Source: CBDFJH01 sp965198095 (GTDB taxonomy: Bacteria; Latescibacterota; UBA2968; GCA-2709665). From it: a stretch of DNA of 64,000 nt. Positions 9,009 through 17,266 of this stretch are shown piece by piece (within the stretch, counting starts at the first letter, position 1; every line of letters starts with the position of its first letter). Made by a program: the position numbers and the translations under genes. The stretch lies in the NCBI GenBank assembly GCA_965198095.1, contig OZ240239.1, positions 682,001-746,000 of the forward strand, read 5' to 3'. The notes beneath the pieces were generated by a model. That model was given only the letters and a program-made list of their open reading frames with translations, did no database searches and was not told the origin of the DNA.

Positions 9009-9785
9009 TTAACGGGTGGGCATCGACCCATCCCTTCGGTTCGAGCCACAATCGACCATCGCATCTCTGAATATCGCGGCCGTGGTCGATATGACCTCGT
9101 TCCAAAGCCGGCGCCCCAGCTGGGCACTCGCTTGGGTCGCGTCACCGATGGCACCCGTGTCTGAGTATTTCGTGAAATCGAGATGCGGATCGTCCCAATC
9201 CACCTCTCCCGAGTTGGGCGAAGGGATTCTGTCGCGTCGAACCGCGCCCGGCCGGCGATGCAGGGCAATTGAAGTCGTGAAGCTGTCAGCGTGACCACCT
9301 GGCACACTTGGATCGCCGACACGGCACCAAATGTCATGGTACGGCAAACGTGGGAGGCAGGCAAAGCATCGAGGGCGGAATTTCGCATTGAACCTATCCA
9401 CCGCCTCCTGCAGTCGATGTTCGCCGCAGCCGCGCCAGACAACGAGGCTGCCGAAGCCCTGCTCTGCAAGCGATTCAAGGACGCGATAGACGCACGCTTC
9501 GTGCACCGAGTGTGGGATGTTGACATAGCCTGAGCCGAAGCCCCGATGCTCGGGCGTGGGCCCGAACGGCAGGGCCGGAAGGACCAGGGCACGGACGTCA
9601 TGACAACGTGCCGCGTACTCTGCAGCCTCCAGGGCAACGGCTTCCGCAAACCAGGTGTCGAAGTCCACCGGCAAGTGCGGACCCTGCTGTTCCGTACATC
9701 CAGTCGGCAAGATTGCCAAACATCCCGCGTCAATCAGGGACTTGATCTCCAAATATGTATAATCAGTGAATTTACGCGATTTCAC
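9009..9785 (-). CDS. Creatininase-family amidohydrolase
   Basis: The 258-residue protein (GTG start at 9785, VKSRKFTDYTYLEI) has the family signature LPTGCTEQQGPHLPVDFDTW, with metal-binding Glu, His and Asp. It also has PEHRGFGSGYVNI, LVVWRGCGEH and GGHADSFTTS with the second metal ligands. Known relatives are creatinine amidohydrolase, MftE peptidase and F420/riboflavin-related hydrolases, all Zn/Mn-dependent. Nothing nearby points to creatinine or mycofactocin. The gene stands alone in the minus-strand cassette series, about 70 bp downstream of purA. Confidence 0.85.
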   Translation of the reverse strand: MKSRKFTDYTYLEIKSLIDAGCLAILPTGCTEQQGPHLPVDFDTWFAEAVALEAAEYAARCHDVRALVLPALPFGPTPEHRGFGSGYVNIPHSVHEACVYRVLESLAEQGFGSLVVWRGCGEHRLQEAVDRFNAKFRPRCFACLPRLPYHDIWCRVGDPSVPGGHADSFTTSIALHRRPGAVRRDRIPSPNSGEVDWDDPHLDFTKYSDTGAIGDATQASAQLGRRLWNEVISTTAAIFRDAMVDCGSNRRDGSMPTR

Positions 9786-9854
9786 GTGGACTCTTCCGCA
9801 TGCTGCCCAGCGTCCTCGCCGCAAACCTGCGTCGCGGAACGAAGCCGCATTCAG

Positions 9855-11195
9855 TTACAGGGTAAGGATTTCATCCCTCCTTTTGCCGACGCATACTGCT
9901 TTCACGGGTACACCGGCGTAGTCTTGAATGAAGTCCAGATACTGTTTTGCCTCGCCAGGAAGGTCCGACAGGCTCCGGCAGCCGGTGACGCCCCCAGCGA
10001 AGCCAGGGAAAGTCGTATAGACCGGGGTTACCGAATTCAGCAGGCTCGTATTCCCGGGCAGTGTGTCGAGCCGGTTTCCGTTGAGCTCATAGTGGGTGCA
10101 AGCCCGAAAGGAATCCAGCCCCTGCAGCATCCACAGCCCGGTTAGCGCCAGGGCCGTGGATCCGTTGACCTGCACGCTATAGCGGAGTGCGACGAGGTCG
10201 AGCCAGCCAATACGTCGAGGACGCCCCGTCGTCGTTCCGAACTCTCCGGCAGTGTTGCGAATGTGATCAGCCGTTTCGCCGTTGATCTCGGTCGGAAACG
10301 GGCCGGTTCCGACACGGCTCATGTAGACCTTCGCAACGCCAATGGCCTCACTGAGCGCGCCTCCCGGGACCCCCACCCCCGCATAGACACCCAGGGAACA
10401 GCAACTGCTTGACGTCACGTAGGGATAGGTGCCGAAATCAACGTCGAGAAGCGTCGCGTTCGCACCCTCGAACAACACCCTGCTCCCCTTTTCCATCTCT
10501 GTTTGAAGGTATGCCCTCGTATCTGCGACGTGAGGCACGAGCGCCTTGCTCCACGCCGTCACCTCATCCATCAGGTCATCGGCCCTGAACGGCGTGAAGT
10601 CCGCATCCAGCATATGACACATGGCCGATAGCTTGGCATTCTTGACGGCGACAATCTGAGACATCCGACGCCGCAGCGTCGTGGGATCAGCAACATCGGC
10701 CATGCGTATGGCCGTAGAGCGAAGGGCCTTGTCCGCGTAGCAGGGGCCAATCCCGCTTTTCGTCGTCTCGACCAAGCCATCTGCGCTGCCCGGCTCTGCC
10801 ATAATCCGATCCAGAATCTCATCCTCCATCTTGTGATACGGCATCACGACGTGCGCGCGGTCACTCACGAGAAGGTTTGATATGTTGACGTCAAGACCTG
10901 CCCCGCGAAGCAGCCGGGACTCTTCCATCAGCTTGGCGGGATCGACGACAACGCCATTGCCGATGAGATTCACGGTTCCAGGCGTGAGGATCCCGCAGGG
11001 GATCAAATGCAGGGCGTACTTTTCTCCCTTTACCCAAACGGAATGTCCGGCATTCGCCCCACCGTTGTAACGCGCGACGATCTTGAAACGATCGGACAGT
11101 CCGTCGACGATCTGGCCTTTCCCTTCGTCACCGTACTGGACCCCGGCGACAGCTGCATTTCCTGATCCTGCGAGAACATTCGCGAGATTGCTCAC
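9855..11195 (-). CDS. purA: Adenylosuccinate synthetase
   Basis: The 446-residue protein starts at GTG 11195 behind GAGAGG, 22 bp after the Nudix stop. It carries all PurA landmarks: GVQYGDEGKGQIVD (catalytic Asp and P-loop), GGANAGHSVW, IGNGVVVDP, SGIGPCYADKALRS, LFEGANATLLDVDFGTYPY, RVGTGPFPTE and TGRPRRIGWLDLVALR. It makes adenylosuccinate from IMP and Asp using GTP. The Asp kept in GDEGKG argues against the phage PurZ variant, which has Ser there. A housekeeping-type enzyme inside a cassette array is unusual; it is probably a paralogue of a core purA elsewhere. Confidence 0.93.
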   Translation of the reverse strand: MSNLANVLAGSGNAAVAGVQYGDEGKGQIVDGLSDRFKIVARYNGGANAGHSVWVKGEKYALHLIPCGILTPGTVNLIGNGVVVDPAKLMEESRLLRGAGLDVNISNLLVSDRAHVVMPYHKMEDEILDRIMAEPGSADGLVETTKSGIGPCYADKALRSTAIRMADVADPTTLRRRMSQIVAVKNAKLSAMCHMLDADFTPFRADDLMDEVTAWSKALVPHVADTRAYLQTEMEKGSRVLFEGANATLLDVDFGTYPYVTSSSCCSLGVYAGVGVPGGALSEAIGVAKVYMSRVGTGPFPTEINGETADHIRNTAGEFGTTTGRPRRIGWLDLVALRYSVQVNGSTALALTGLWMLQGLDSFRACTHYELNGNRLDTLPGNTSLLNSVTPVYTTFPGFAGGVTGCRSLSDLPGEAKQYLDFIQDYAGVPVKAVCVGKRRDEILTL

Positions 11196-11217
11196 ATCAC
11201 ACCTCTCGGGGCCGGGT

Positions 11218-11766
11218 TCATCGTATCGCGTCAACAGACGGGCGGCGCAGCGGGGAACGGGATGTTCGCTGCCGTGACAAGGTGTCATTCAGCCTGAAGT
11301 GGCGACAATCCCGGCGCCAGATCAGAAGCCGAAACAGCAGCGCCGATCCAGGATGGATTCGCTGCGTCTTTTTGAGCACGTCATTGTGATCTCGCAGTGC
11401 ATCCTGGATATACTCTCTCATGAAAGAAGGCAGTGAGAAGGGTAACCGATTCAGCGGAAACCACTTCACCTGCCGCGTCTCGTCATTGCCTTGAATCGCT
11501 GCCCCGGCAACGGTCCTGCCCACGCAAACATACTTCACGCCGCCGTCAAAATTGGGTCGTTTGTACTCTCCAACCCGTCGCTCAACCTCGATTTCGTAAC
11601 CGGTCTCCTCGAATACCTCTCGAATGCCTGCATCCTGCCAGGATTCGCCGGGTTCGATCGCGCCACCGGGCAACGACCACACTCGAAAATCTCGCCGTTG
11701 ATGAAGGAGAATCCGCTGCTTGTCGGCGTCCAAAACGACGACCGAGGTTCCGTCCGAGCACTTCAT
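11218..11766 (-). CDS. Nudix hydrolase, first gene of a Nudix-purA pair
   Basis: The 182-residue protein starts MKCSDGTSVVVLDADKQRIL. It holds a complete Nudix box, GGAIEPGESWQDAGIREVFE followed by ETGY (GX5EX7REUXEEXGU), so Mg-dependent pyrophosphohydrolase activity is expected. After about residue 130 the sequence becomes basic and unlike Nudix domains (RQRTSRSPLRRPS), as if read through a cassette junction. The stop is 22 bp before the purA GTG, so translation is probably coupled. The substrate is unknown, but purine nucleotide housekeeping is plausible from the partner. Confidence 0.85.
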   Translation of the reverse strand: MKCSDGTSVVVLDADKQRILLHQRRDFRVWSLPGGAIEPGESWQDAGIREVFEETGYEIEVERRVGEYKRPNFDGGVKYVCVGRTVAGAAIQGNDETRQVKWFPLNRLPFSLPSFMREYIQDALRDHNDVLKKTQRIHPGSALLFRLLIWRRDCRHFRLNDTLSRQRTSRSPLRRPSVDAIR

Positions 11767-12023
11767 ACAGTGTCCAAGAGTTTGCCTATCGTCATCTGAA
11801 ACGGATGGCCAAGGCGTGTTGTCCGTGTTGGGCTTCCGGAGGGGCAGATCTCCGGGCGTCGAATCTCGCCGTCATCCAGAGAAGAGCATTTGGATAGGGG
11901 AGTCGCTACTGCGCATCGTATTCGGCCGTACCGACAAACGCGTCTTTCGGGAAATCCGGTGCAGGTGGCCAGTCAGACACGCTCCCGTGTCATCTCGTTC
12001 GATTGCCGAACGTTCGTAAGATT

Positions 12024-12296
12024 TCACACCACGTCCAACACTGCTTGCGGGTTCTTGGAAACGACCATCAACAGCGTTCGAGCTGCTCCCGACGGACTTC
12101 GACGCCCCTGCTCCCAGTCCTGAAGCGTTCGAACCGATACCCCTAGCAGTTGAGCAAACTGAGTTTGCGAAAGGCCCGATTTAGAACGAATTTCGGCGAT
12201 GTCAGGCACATTGATGATACGACCCTGCTCACCACGCTTGATTTCCTGGAGACCTTCGAGAATCTCGTTGCCAATTTCCCTCTCAACCTCATTCAT
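12024..12296 (-). CDS. XRE-family antitoxin (NadS-like, partner of a RelE-type toxin)
   Basis: The 90-residue protein has a central helix-turn-helix, IAEIRSKSGLSQTQFAQLLG / VSVRTLQDWEQGRRSPSGAA, typical of the HTH antitoxins that follow RelE/HigB toxins. It binds DNA and autorepresses in known systems. The start at 12296 is preceded by AAGGAGGTAGAAAATGAAT. The same sequence occurs once more immediately upstream, covering the toxin stop codon, so the ribosome site and first codons are tandemly duplicated. The toxin upstream is defective, so this may now be an orphan antitoxin. Confidence 0.82.
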   Translation of the reverse strand: MNEVEREIGNEILEGLQEIKRGEQGRIINVPDIAEIRSKSGLSQTQFAQLLGVSVRTLQDWEQGRRSPSGAARTLLMVVSKNPQAVLDVV

Positions 12297-12314
12297 TTTC
12301 TACCTCCTTCTTAT

Positions 12315-12508
12315 TCATTTTCTACCTCCTTGCGGATCCTGTCGCAGGACTTGGACAGGTATGTCGTCTTTCACATTTTTGCGATAGATCGTCAGCATCC
12401 AAAAAACGCGCGGAGTCGCTTTAACGAAATAGATAACGCTATACCCGCCGCGTTTTCCACGACCCGGCGCCCGCCACCTGAGTTTGCGGATTCAATAAAA
12501 GTGTACAT
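12315..12508 (-). pseudogene. RelE/HigB-type toxin with internal deletion and frameshift
   Basis: The first six codons from ATG 12508 read MYTFIE, the usual start of this toxin family. The following bases read, in another frame, IRKLRWRAPGRGKRGGYSVI and then YFVKATPRVFWMLTIYRKN, the usual second half, ending at TGA 12315. Roughly forty codons between the two are absent and the frame is shifted, so no functional toxin can be made. The cognate antitoxin directly downstream is intact. Deletion of the toxin core with the promoter left intact fits selection against the toxin. Confidence 0.78.
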
Positions 12509-12514
12509 CTCACA

Positions 12515-12542
12515 ATTATACGGCAATGCCGTATAATGTCAA
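12515..12542 (-). promoter_or_regulatory. Consensus promoter with overlapping palindromic operator of the TA module
   Basis: On the minus strand TTGACA (12542-12537) and TATAAT (12520-12515) are separated by 16 bp. A 23-bp perfect palindrome with arms ATTATACGGCA / TGCCGTATAAT (12515-12537) covers the spacer and the -10 box. The ATG of the toxin is 6 bp below the -10 box, so the message is leaderless or very short. This arrangement suits autorepression by the downstream HTH antitoxin. Confidence 0.8.
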
Positions 12543-12976
12543 GAAAGCAGGAATTGGGAACGGTTTGAGAAAGAATAGGCTTTTTATTCTCCGCCCAACC
12601 TGCGCATGTCTGGCAAGGCGACAGAGAGAGCGGTTAACGTCCGGGAAGAAAGCGGCTGAATAAGGCCGGAAGAGGGCCGGCTATCTCTTGACACATCCAG
12701 GTTCAATCTCTGGACTTGAAATAGCTGAATTCCTGGCCTGGAAATCTGGCAATATATTCACGCAGGATGATTTGAAGGAAAGACCAAAATGCCGTTTACA
12801 TCCGCCCATAAATCTCTGTCTGCAATGAATGGGGAAACGGAATGCAGAGTGACGGTAATCACCCGACACTCGCCCCTTCCCGGGCGGGTGTTTGGACGAT
12901 TCCGATGGAGGAACGATTCAGCGGAAACCACTTCACCTGCTGCACCTCGTCATTGCCTCGAGTTCACTGAATTTGA
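12543..12976. other. Cassette junction with a Nudix-gene fragment
   Basis: No intact gene is seen. GCGGTTAACGTCCGGG at about 12632 resembles a cassette end. At about 12911-12960 some 50 bp (CGATTCAGCGGAAACCACTT..CATTGCCT) repeat, with a few changes, the part of the neighbouring Nudix gene at 11446-11493 that encodes QVKWFPLNR. It is therefore a leftover of a second, deleted Nudix cassette. The rest shows nothing recognisable. Confidence 0.5.
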
Positions 12977-13789
12977 TTATATCTTCAGCGTCCCAATCAT
13001 GTTCAGGACGGCATTCCTGATTGAATCTGCGCCGTCAGACGCGAAAACTACACAGTCGACATCGTCAGAGTGAAGGCGATGCTGAATGTTTACGTGTTCA
13101 TCTATGAAAAGATAATAAATCGCGGCAGCGAACTTGGAATCTGGAAAGGTCTCTTTCAATTTTCGCGCCTTGTTTACTATTTCGTCACATCTTTTGTGAA
13201 TGTCCCGTCTTGCCTCTATGCGCTTGACATCAATTCCCACCTGAACGTCACCAGTTGCGGGATAGCCCGCGTCCAGCTCAAATGCCTCTCCGCCAACGAT
13301 GAATTTGCGTTTCTTGAAGGCTTTTTCCGAATGCTTTCCAAGCTCGGACGAAATTTTCCTCTCCCAGTTTCCCTTATTCTTCCGTATTTCCTTGTCTACG
13401 AACGCGACGCGATCAACAGTGCCGAGAGACGGGATCTCCAAATAGTCGGGCAAGAATGGCTTGATATAACCGGCAATGATGTTAGCGGACTCGGGAGTTA
13501 GCCGTGGCGCGTACGTGTTCAAATTCCTAAGGCCCAGATCTCTCTCGATCGCTCTTGCCGCTATGTTGCAGGCAGCTATCAAAGGCTTGAGAACAACCGG
13601 GTACCGCAAAATACCATTAGCCAAATCAAAAGCAGTCATTGTTGAGAACAGAATCACACTTACTTCACGCTTTTCCATGAAGGCCGAGAACGCCTCGGAG
13701 AGCGCTTGTTCTACTTGCAACTTCCTTCGGGAAGCCCCTCCCTCCACTGCGCCCAGGTAATCTGCATGCGAGCTGTAGTCAGAGCCCAT
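12977..13789 (-). CDS. Predicted type II restriction endonuclease
   Basis: The 270-residue protein lies 16 bp behind the DNA methyltransferase on the same strand. It contains a candidate PD-(D/E)xK core, AFELDAGYPATGDVQVGIDVK, where Asp...x(n)...D-V-K could bind Mg, followed by a helix RDIHKRCDEIVNKARKLK. The C-terminus has strands (FAAAIYYLFI, DCVVFASD) usual in such folds. I recognise no named enzyme. Position beside the methylase and the D..DxK pattern are the basis of the call; a specific REase family is not assigned. Confidence 0.65.
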   Translation of the reverse strand: MGSDYSSHADYLGAVEGGASRRKLQVEQALSEAFSAFMEKREVSVILFSTMTAFDLANGILRYPVVLKPLIAACNIAARAIERDLGLRNLNTYAPRLTPESANIIAGYIKPFLPDYLEIPSLGTVDRVAFVDKEIRKNKGNWERKISSELGKHSEKAFKKRKFIVGGEAFELDAGYPATGDVQVGIDVKRIEARRDIHKRCDEIVNKARKLKETFPDSKFAAAIYYLFIDEHVNIQHRLHSDDVDCVVFASDGADSIRNAVLNMIGTLKI

Positions 13790-13805
13790 ACTTCTGCCTC
13801 GTGAG

Positions 13806-14771
13806 CTATGCGACCACGGGCTTCCGGACGGACACTTCTATGGCGGAGAACATATCCTGCCCAGCGTCCCGAAGTCTGCGTTCTGCCATAGAAAAATAGT
13901 GTTTGTCCAGTTCAACTCCTATACTGTGCCTACCCCAGTTCGCGGCGGCTAAATTCGTCGTTCCTGTCCCCATAAAGGGCTCGAGAACCGTATCGTCAAC
14001 AAAGCTGAACATCCTCACCAGCCGGGTTGCCAGCTCTAGCGGATACGGCGCCGGATGCTTCCTGATAGACTCACCTGAAACGTCGTGCCAAATTTGCTGA
14101 AACCACCGTTTGTGGTTTGCGTCTGATATCATACTCAGCAGGCGAGCTGCTTTGGTGGGTTTCCTGTAACCACCTGGCTTTCTCAGCATAAGTATGTATT
14201 CGATGTCGTTCTTGATCACGCCGTTTGGCTCATAGGGCTTGCCCAAAAACCGAGTATTTCCATCCACTTCATAGGAAGCATTTGCGATCTTATGCCAGAT
14301 TATCGGGGCAAGATTCGAGTATCCAATGCGACGACAGCGTTCCTGGATTGAGGAATGAAGAGGAACACAAGTGTGCTCTCCCTTGTTCTTTCGTCGAGAT
14401 AAACATACGTCCCCCACGACGCAAATCAATCGGCCTCCGGGGACCAACGCTGCCAGCACCTTCCGCCAAACGGAATCGAGTAGCTCCAAGAACTTCTCAT
14501 AATCCTCAATATGACCAAGTTGACCTGGTCCCTCGCGGTACCGCTTGAGGGTCCAGTACGGAGGGGAAGTTACAGCCAGGTGAACTGTCCCGGGTTCTGC
14601 GAAATCAAGCTGTGTCGAGTTCGCCAGGTGCAGTACATGTTTCGTGGGCACGCTTCTTAGGGCCGTTTCTATGGCATTTGTAGAGCTGGACTTTGCCAAT
14701 GTAGGGATAAGTCGGTCTGGGTCTCCTTCTGTCTTGATTGAACTTGGCAGGTATTTTCTCAGGTCTTGCAT
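13806..14771 (-). CDS. Beta-class DNA (cytosine-N4 or adenine-N6) methyltransferase
   Basis: Catalytic motif IV TSPPYWTLKRY precedes the AdoMet-binding motif I region TVLEPFMGTGTTNLAAANWG, and GVELDKHYFSMAERRL follows. That order defines the beta class, and SPPY favours N4-cytosine methylation (inference). The best in-frame start is ATG 14771 (MQDLRKYLP, 321 residues). The frame is open further upstream and reads like protein (AYPGIADQIWLLYQEGPSPI) up to the cassette junction at about 14878, without an ATG. The original start may have been replaced when the cassette inserted. It pairs with the endonuclease downstream as a type II R-M system. Confidence 0.87.
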   Translation of the reverse strand: MQDLRKYLPSSIKTEGDPDRLIPTLAKSSSTNAIETALRSVPTKHVLHLANSTQLDFAEPGTVHLAVTSPPYWTLKRYREGPGQLGHIEDYEKFLELLDSVWRKVLAALVPGGRLICVVGDVCLSRRKNKGEHTCVPLHSSIQERCRRIGYSNLAPIIWHKIANASYEVDGNTRFLGKPYEPNGVIKNDIEYILMLRKPGGYRKPTKAARLLSMISDANHKRWFQQIWHDVSGESIRKHPAPYPLELATRLVRMFSFVDDTVLEPFMGTGTTNLAAANWGRHSIGVELDKHYFSMAERRLRDAGQDMFSAIEVSVRKPVVA

Positions 14772-14844
14772 CTGCTGTACTCCCGGCGGCAACGTCTGTT
14801 CAATCGAGATGGGCGACGGGCCTTCTTGGTATAGTAGCCATATT

Positions 14845-14885
14845 TGATCCGCAATGCCAGGGTAGGCTTTGTCATAACGTTTCAG
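14845..14885 (-). repeat. 41-bp cassette-junction repeat, copy 1
   Basis: TGATCCGCAATGCCAGGGTA.. to ..CATAACGTTTCAG is repeated at 17046-17086 with a single difference (G/A). On the minus strand it gives CTGAAACGTTATGA, a GTT-type core, as the start of the R-M cassette. The stop TGA of the histidine-phosphatase gene is inside it (14872-14874). Confidence 0.75.
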
Positions 14886-15495
14886 GGCCCGCGAAGCCCG
14901 AGCGTGCCAAGGGCTTACGGGGCATCCGCGCCTCAACGCTCCGGCAGATCTCGACCACACGAAAGTCGGGGCGAGACAAGACGATCCGGGAAGGCAGCCC
15001 CAACTGCTTCCACAAGGCAAACGGCTCCAGCTCCGCAATTCGGCTCACGAAAAGGCTCAGCACCGTGCCATGGGTCATGAGCGCCAAATTCTCCCGCGGA
15101 AACCTATCTGACAGCCCATATACCGCCTTCGAAAACCTGCCGTGCGCGTGATCCGCCGTCTCGTCGCCAAACATCAGTTCCGTCGGCCGAGAGAAAAAAC
15201 GACCGATCGATTGCTCAAATCGCTCCTTTGCCAGGAAGCCGACACTGCCGCGCTCGTGTTCGTGCAGTCCGTCCACGATTTCGACCGACAGTTTCAAAGC
15301 GCGGGCTGCGATTTCGGCCGTTTCTACAGCTTTGGGTTCGACGCTGCTGACAATCAGATCGAGATCATATCGGGACAGTTTCTCGGCGAGCATCCGAGAA
15401 CGGACGCGGCCTTTCTCCGAGAGATGCCATTCGTTCGCTGGGACCGCAGCATCGATCTCCGGTAACGAATGCTTCACTAGAACGAGCGCCTGCAT
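14872..15495 (-). CDS. Histidine phosphatase-superfamily protein
   Basis: The 207-residue protein begins MQALVLVKHSLPEI, with the catalytic His in KHS instead of the usual RHG. It continues with EWHLSEKGRVRSRMLAEKL, IVSSVEPKAVETAEIAA, LHEHERGSVGFL (acid/base Glu region) and ALMTHGTVLSLFV (second catalytic His). The fold matches SixA/phosphoglycerate-mutase-like phosphatases. Arg-to-Lys before the His is a conservative change. The stop codon TGA sits in the CGTTATGA core of the cassette junction, as in many integron cassettes. Confidence 0.82.
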   Translation of the reverse strand: MQALVLVKHSLPEIDAAVPANEWHLSEKGRVRSRMLAEKLSRYDLDLIVSSVEPKAVETAEIAARALKLSVEIVDGLHEHERGSVGFLAKERFEQSIGRFFSRPTELMFGDETADHAHGRFSKAVYGLSDRFPRENLALMTHGTVLSLFVSRIAELEPFALWKQLGLPSRIVLSRPDFRVVEICRSVEARMPRKPLARSGFAGPETL

Positions 15496-15499
15496 CTTA

Positions 15500-15746
15500 T
15501 CGGCTCAGCTTCTTCCAATTTAATCCAGTCCTCAAATGGCGTCGCTTCAAAGAACACGTCGCCCGGCACCGGATCGACCACGCACAGATCCAAACCGGAG
15601 TCTTCGTGGGCGGTGCCCCAAGGCCAACTTCCTCCCGGGAACGCAACGGTTGCTTCAGGGGACGCGGACGTGACGAAGCGCCTCGCCGCGTCCACGGCAT
15701 CCCGCGTCGTCGTGTATGAAGAATCCGGCACGGCCAGCGACTCCAT
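15500..15746 (-). pseudogene. Nucleotidyltransferase-domain fragment, copy 1
   Basis: MESLAVPDSSYTTTRDAVDA leads into a pol-beta type motif GGSWPWGTAHEDSGLDLCVV, where the first metal Asp of the usual S-D-L-D is Gly. The frame runs into the start of the histidine-phosphatase cassette after about 80 residues. Two shorter copies occur at about 18105-18287 and 21190-21320, so this is one of three truncated duplicates. A functional NTase is unlikely. Confidence 0.6.
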
Positions 15747-15796
15747 TCAGCGTCACGTCCAGGCGGTCCGGTTGGGGATTCCTCGCAGCCGCAGCG

Positions 15797-16402
15797 TCAC
15801 GCCGGGTGCGGACCCCCTGCGAGGTCCGAAAGCTCGAGCAGGCTGCCGATCTCCGCGAAAGGCAGCGTCGCACCCGGTTTCTCTCGTTTCCGATTCACCC
15901 AGACGCCCCTGATCCCGACGTCTTGCGCGCCACGGATGTCTCTTTCCAGACTGTCTCCCACCATCAGCGCTTCGTCCGGACCGGCATCCGCAAGCCGAAG
16001 CGCGTGTTCGAAATAGCGGGGATGGGGCTTGCCGTATCCAATATCGCCCGAGACAAGCACCTCGTCGAAGTAGGAAGCGAGTCCGCTTGTCTCCAGCTTG
16101 AGTCTCTGAAGGTCGGGGGCGCCGTTCGTCGCCAACACCAGCCGAACCTTGCCCCTGAGGTCTTCGAGCACCGTGGTCGTCTCCGGGAAAGGCTCGAACA
16201 GACCCTTCCGGATCTCGACGAACGCTTCGGCGAGATGCCGCGCCAGGTCGCCATCCTCCACGCCGACGTCGGACAGCGCGCGAGACCAGGTCTCGAACCT
16301 GTACGTGGCCGACCAGCCACGGAGCCAAGTCAGGTGCTCGTCATCGCCACTGAACTCGGCCCAAAGGCCTTCCCAAGAACTGATCCCGACGTCACGGCAG
16401 TA
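15797..16402 (-). pseudogene. HAD hydrolase, 5'-truncated duplicate
   Basis: This is a near copy of the complete HAD gene at 21323-22114. It is in frame from YCRDVGISSWEGLW to GGPHPA with a TGA at 15797, but it lacks the first 70 codons including the DxD nucleophile motif. The break is at about 16402, next to IS630-type sequence. It keeps VLATNGAPDLQR, GYGKPHPRYFEHA and MVGDSLERDIRGA. Without motif I it cannot be catalytic. The TGA is followed by the NTase fragment, exactly as for the intact copy. Confidence 0.82.
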
Positions 16403-16432
16403 GTACCTGTTGACTTCTAAAACTGCGCGTGC

Positions 16433-17043
16433 TTATAGTTTGATGTCTCCCCCCAGGACGAAGGAGCCATCGGCACGCCGAAGAAATACGTCGTACGTCT
16501 GACGCCCGAAGAACGGGAGCGGCTGCGGGATCTGGTAAGCAAAGGCAAGATACAAGCCTACCGAATAAGACACGCTCACGTACTTCTCAAGGCCGATGCA
16601 GAGGGTCCGGCTTGGCTGGATCGGCAGATTACGGAGGCCTTTTCGTGCAATCGGTCTACGGTTGAGGGCATCCGGAAACGTTTTGTGTTGGAGGGACTGG
16701 ATTCGGCCCTCGAGCGAAAGAAGCGAGCCAATCCTCCCACCGAAAGAAAGCTCGATGGTGCTAAGGAAGCCCGATTGATCGCGTTGGCTTGCAGTGAACC
16801 TCCAAAGGGACATAAGCGGTGGACGCTGAAGCTGCTGGCCGATGAACTCGTGGCCCTGGAGATCATCGATAGCATCTCATACCGAACTGTGCAGCGGACG
16901 CTTAAAAAAACAAACTCAGGCCTCACCTGAGAACGTGCTGGGTGATTCCGCCCAAGCAAAACGCCGCGTTTGTCGCCGCGATGGAGGATGTCTTGGACGT
17001 CTATCAGCGGCCCTACGATTCCAAGAGGCCCGTTGTCAATAAA
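16433..17043 (+). pseudogene. IS630-family transposase, truncated and frameshifted
   Basis: In the plus strand GTPKKYVVRLTPEERERLRD is followed by a helix-turn-helix region (ITEAFSCNRSTVEGIRKRFV), GLDSALERKKR and ERKLDGAKEARLIALACSEPP, then GHKRWTLKLLADELV and YRTVQRTLKK. After a frameshift near 16915 comes CWVIPPKQNAAFVAAMEDVL, then DVYQRPYDSKRPVV. This is the IS630 order up to just before the catalytic DE motif, where the sequence is replaced by the 41-bp cassette-junction repeat. The start codon appears changed to ATC (16469). The element is a remnant. Confidence 0.85.
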
Positions 17044-17045
17044 TG

Positions 17046-17086
17046 TGATCCGCAATGCCAGGGTAGGCTTTATCATAACGTTTCAG
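17046..17086 (-). repeat. 41-bp cassette-junction repeat, copy 2
   Basis: This repeats 14845-14885 with one substitution. Here it is joined to the broken IS630 remnant on one side and to a full attC-like palindrome on the other, so the same 34-bp cassette start now precedes different cargo. Confidence 0.75.
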
Positions 17087-17169
17087 CGTTCGCGAACCGG
17101 GAGCCTGCCGAGGAGTTGCCTTTTGGGCCACGACGAGAATACGCCACAGTGCGAACGTGGCGTTGAAAT
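17073..17169 (-). repeat. attC-like site
   Basis: The plus strand starts ATCATAACGTTTCAGCGTTCGC and ends GTGCGAACGTGGCGTTGAAA. CGTTCGC/GCGAACG pair perfectly and both ends carry AAC/GTT cores (ATAAC, GTTGAAA). Length is about 97 bp. It lies just beyond the HicB stop, in the position expected for the recombination site of the HicAB cassette. Confidence 0.65.
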
Positions 17170-17266
17170 TTAGAGGGCTCCAGACTTACGTTTGGGTATG
17201 TGGTTGTTATTTCATACCCGAAATTACCACGGCGGAGGCGTTGACAACGGTCAATACGTATCAGTG

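Noticed and set aside
9855..11195. Possible PurZ / 2-aminoadenine (Z-DNA) pathway because PurA sits beside a Nudix gene
   Set aside because: The catalytic Asp is kept in GDEGKG, whereas PurZ has Ser there. No DatZ- or MazZ-like partner and no phage genes are present. Ordinary PurA is the better call.
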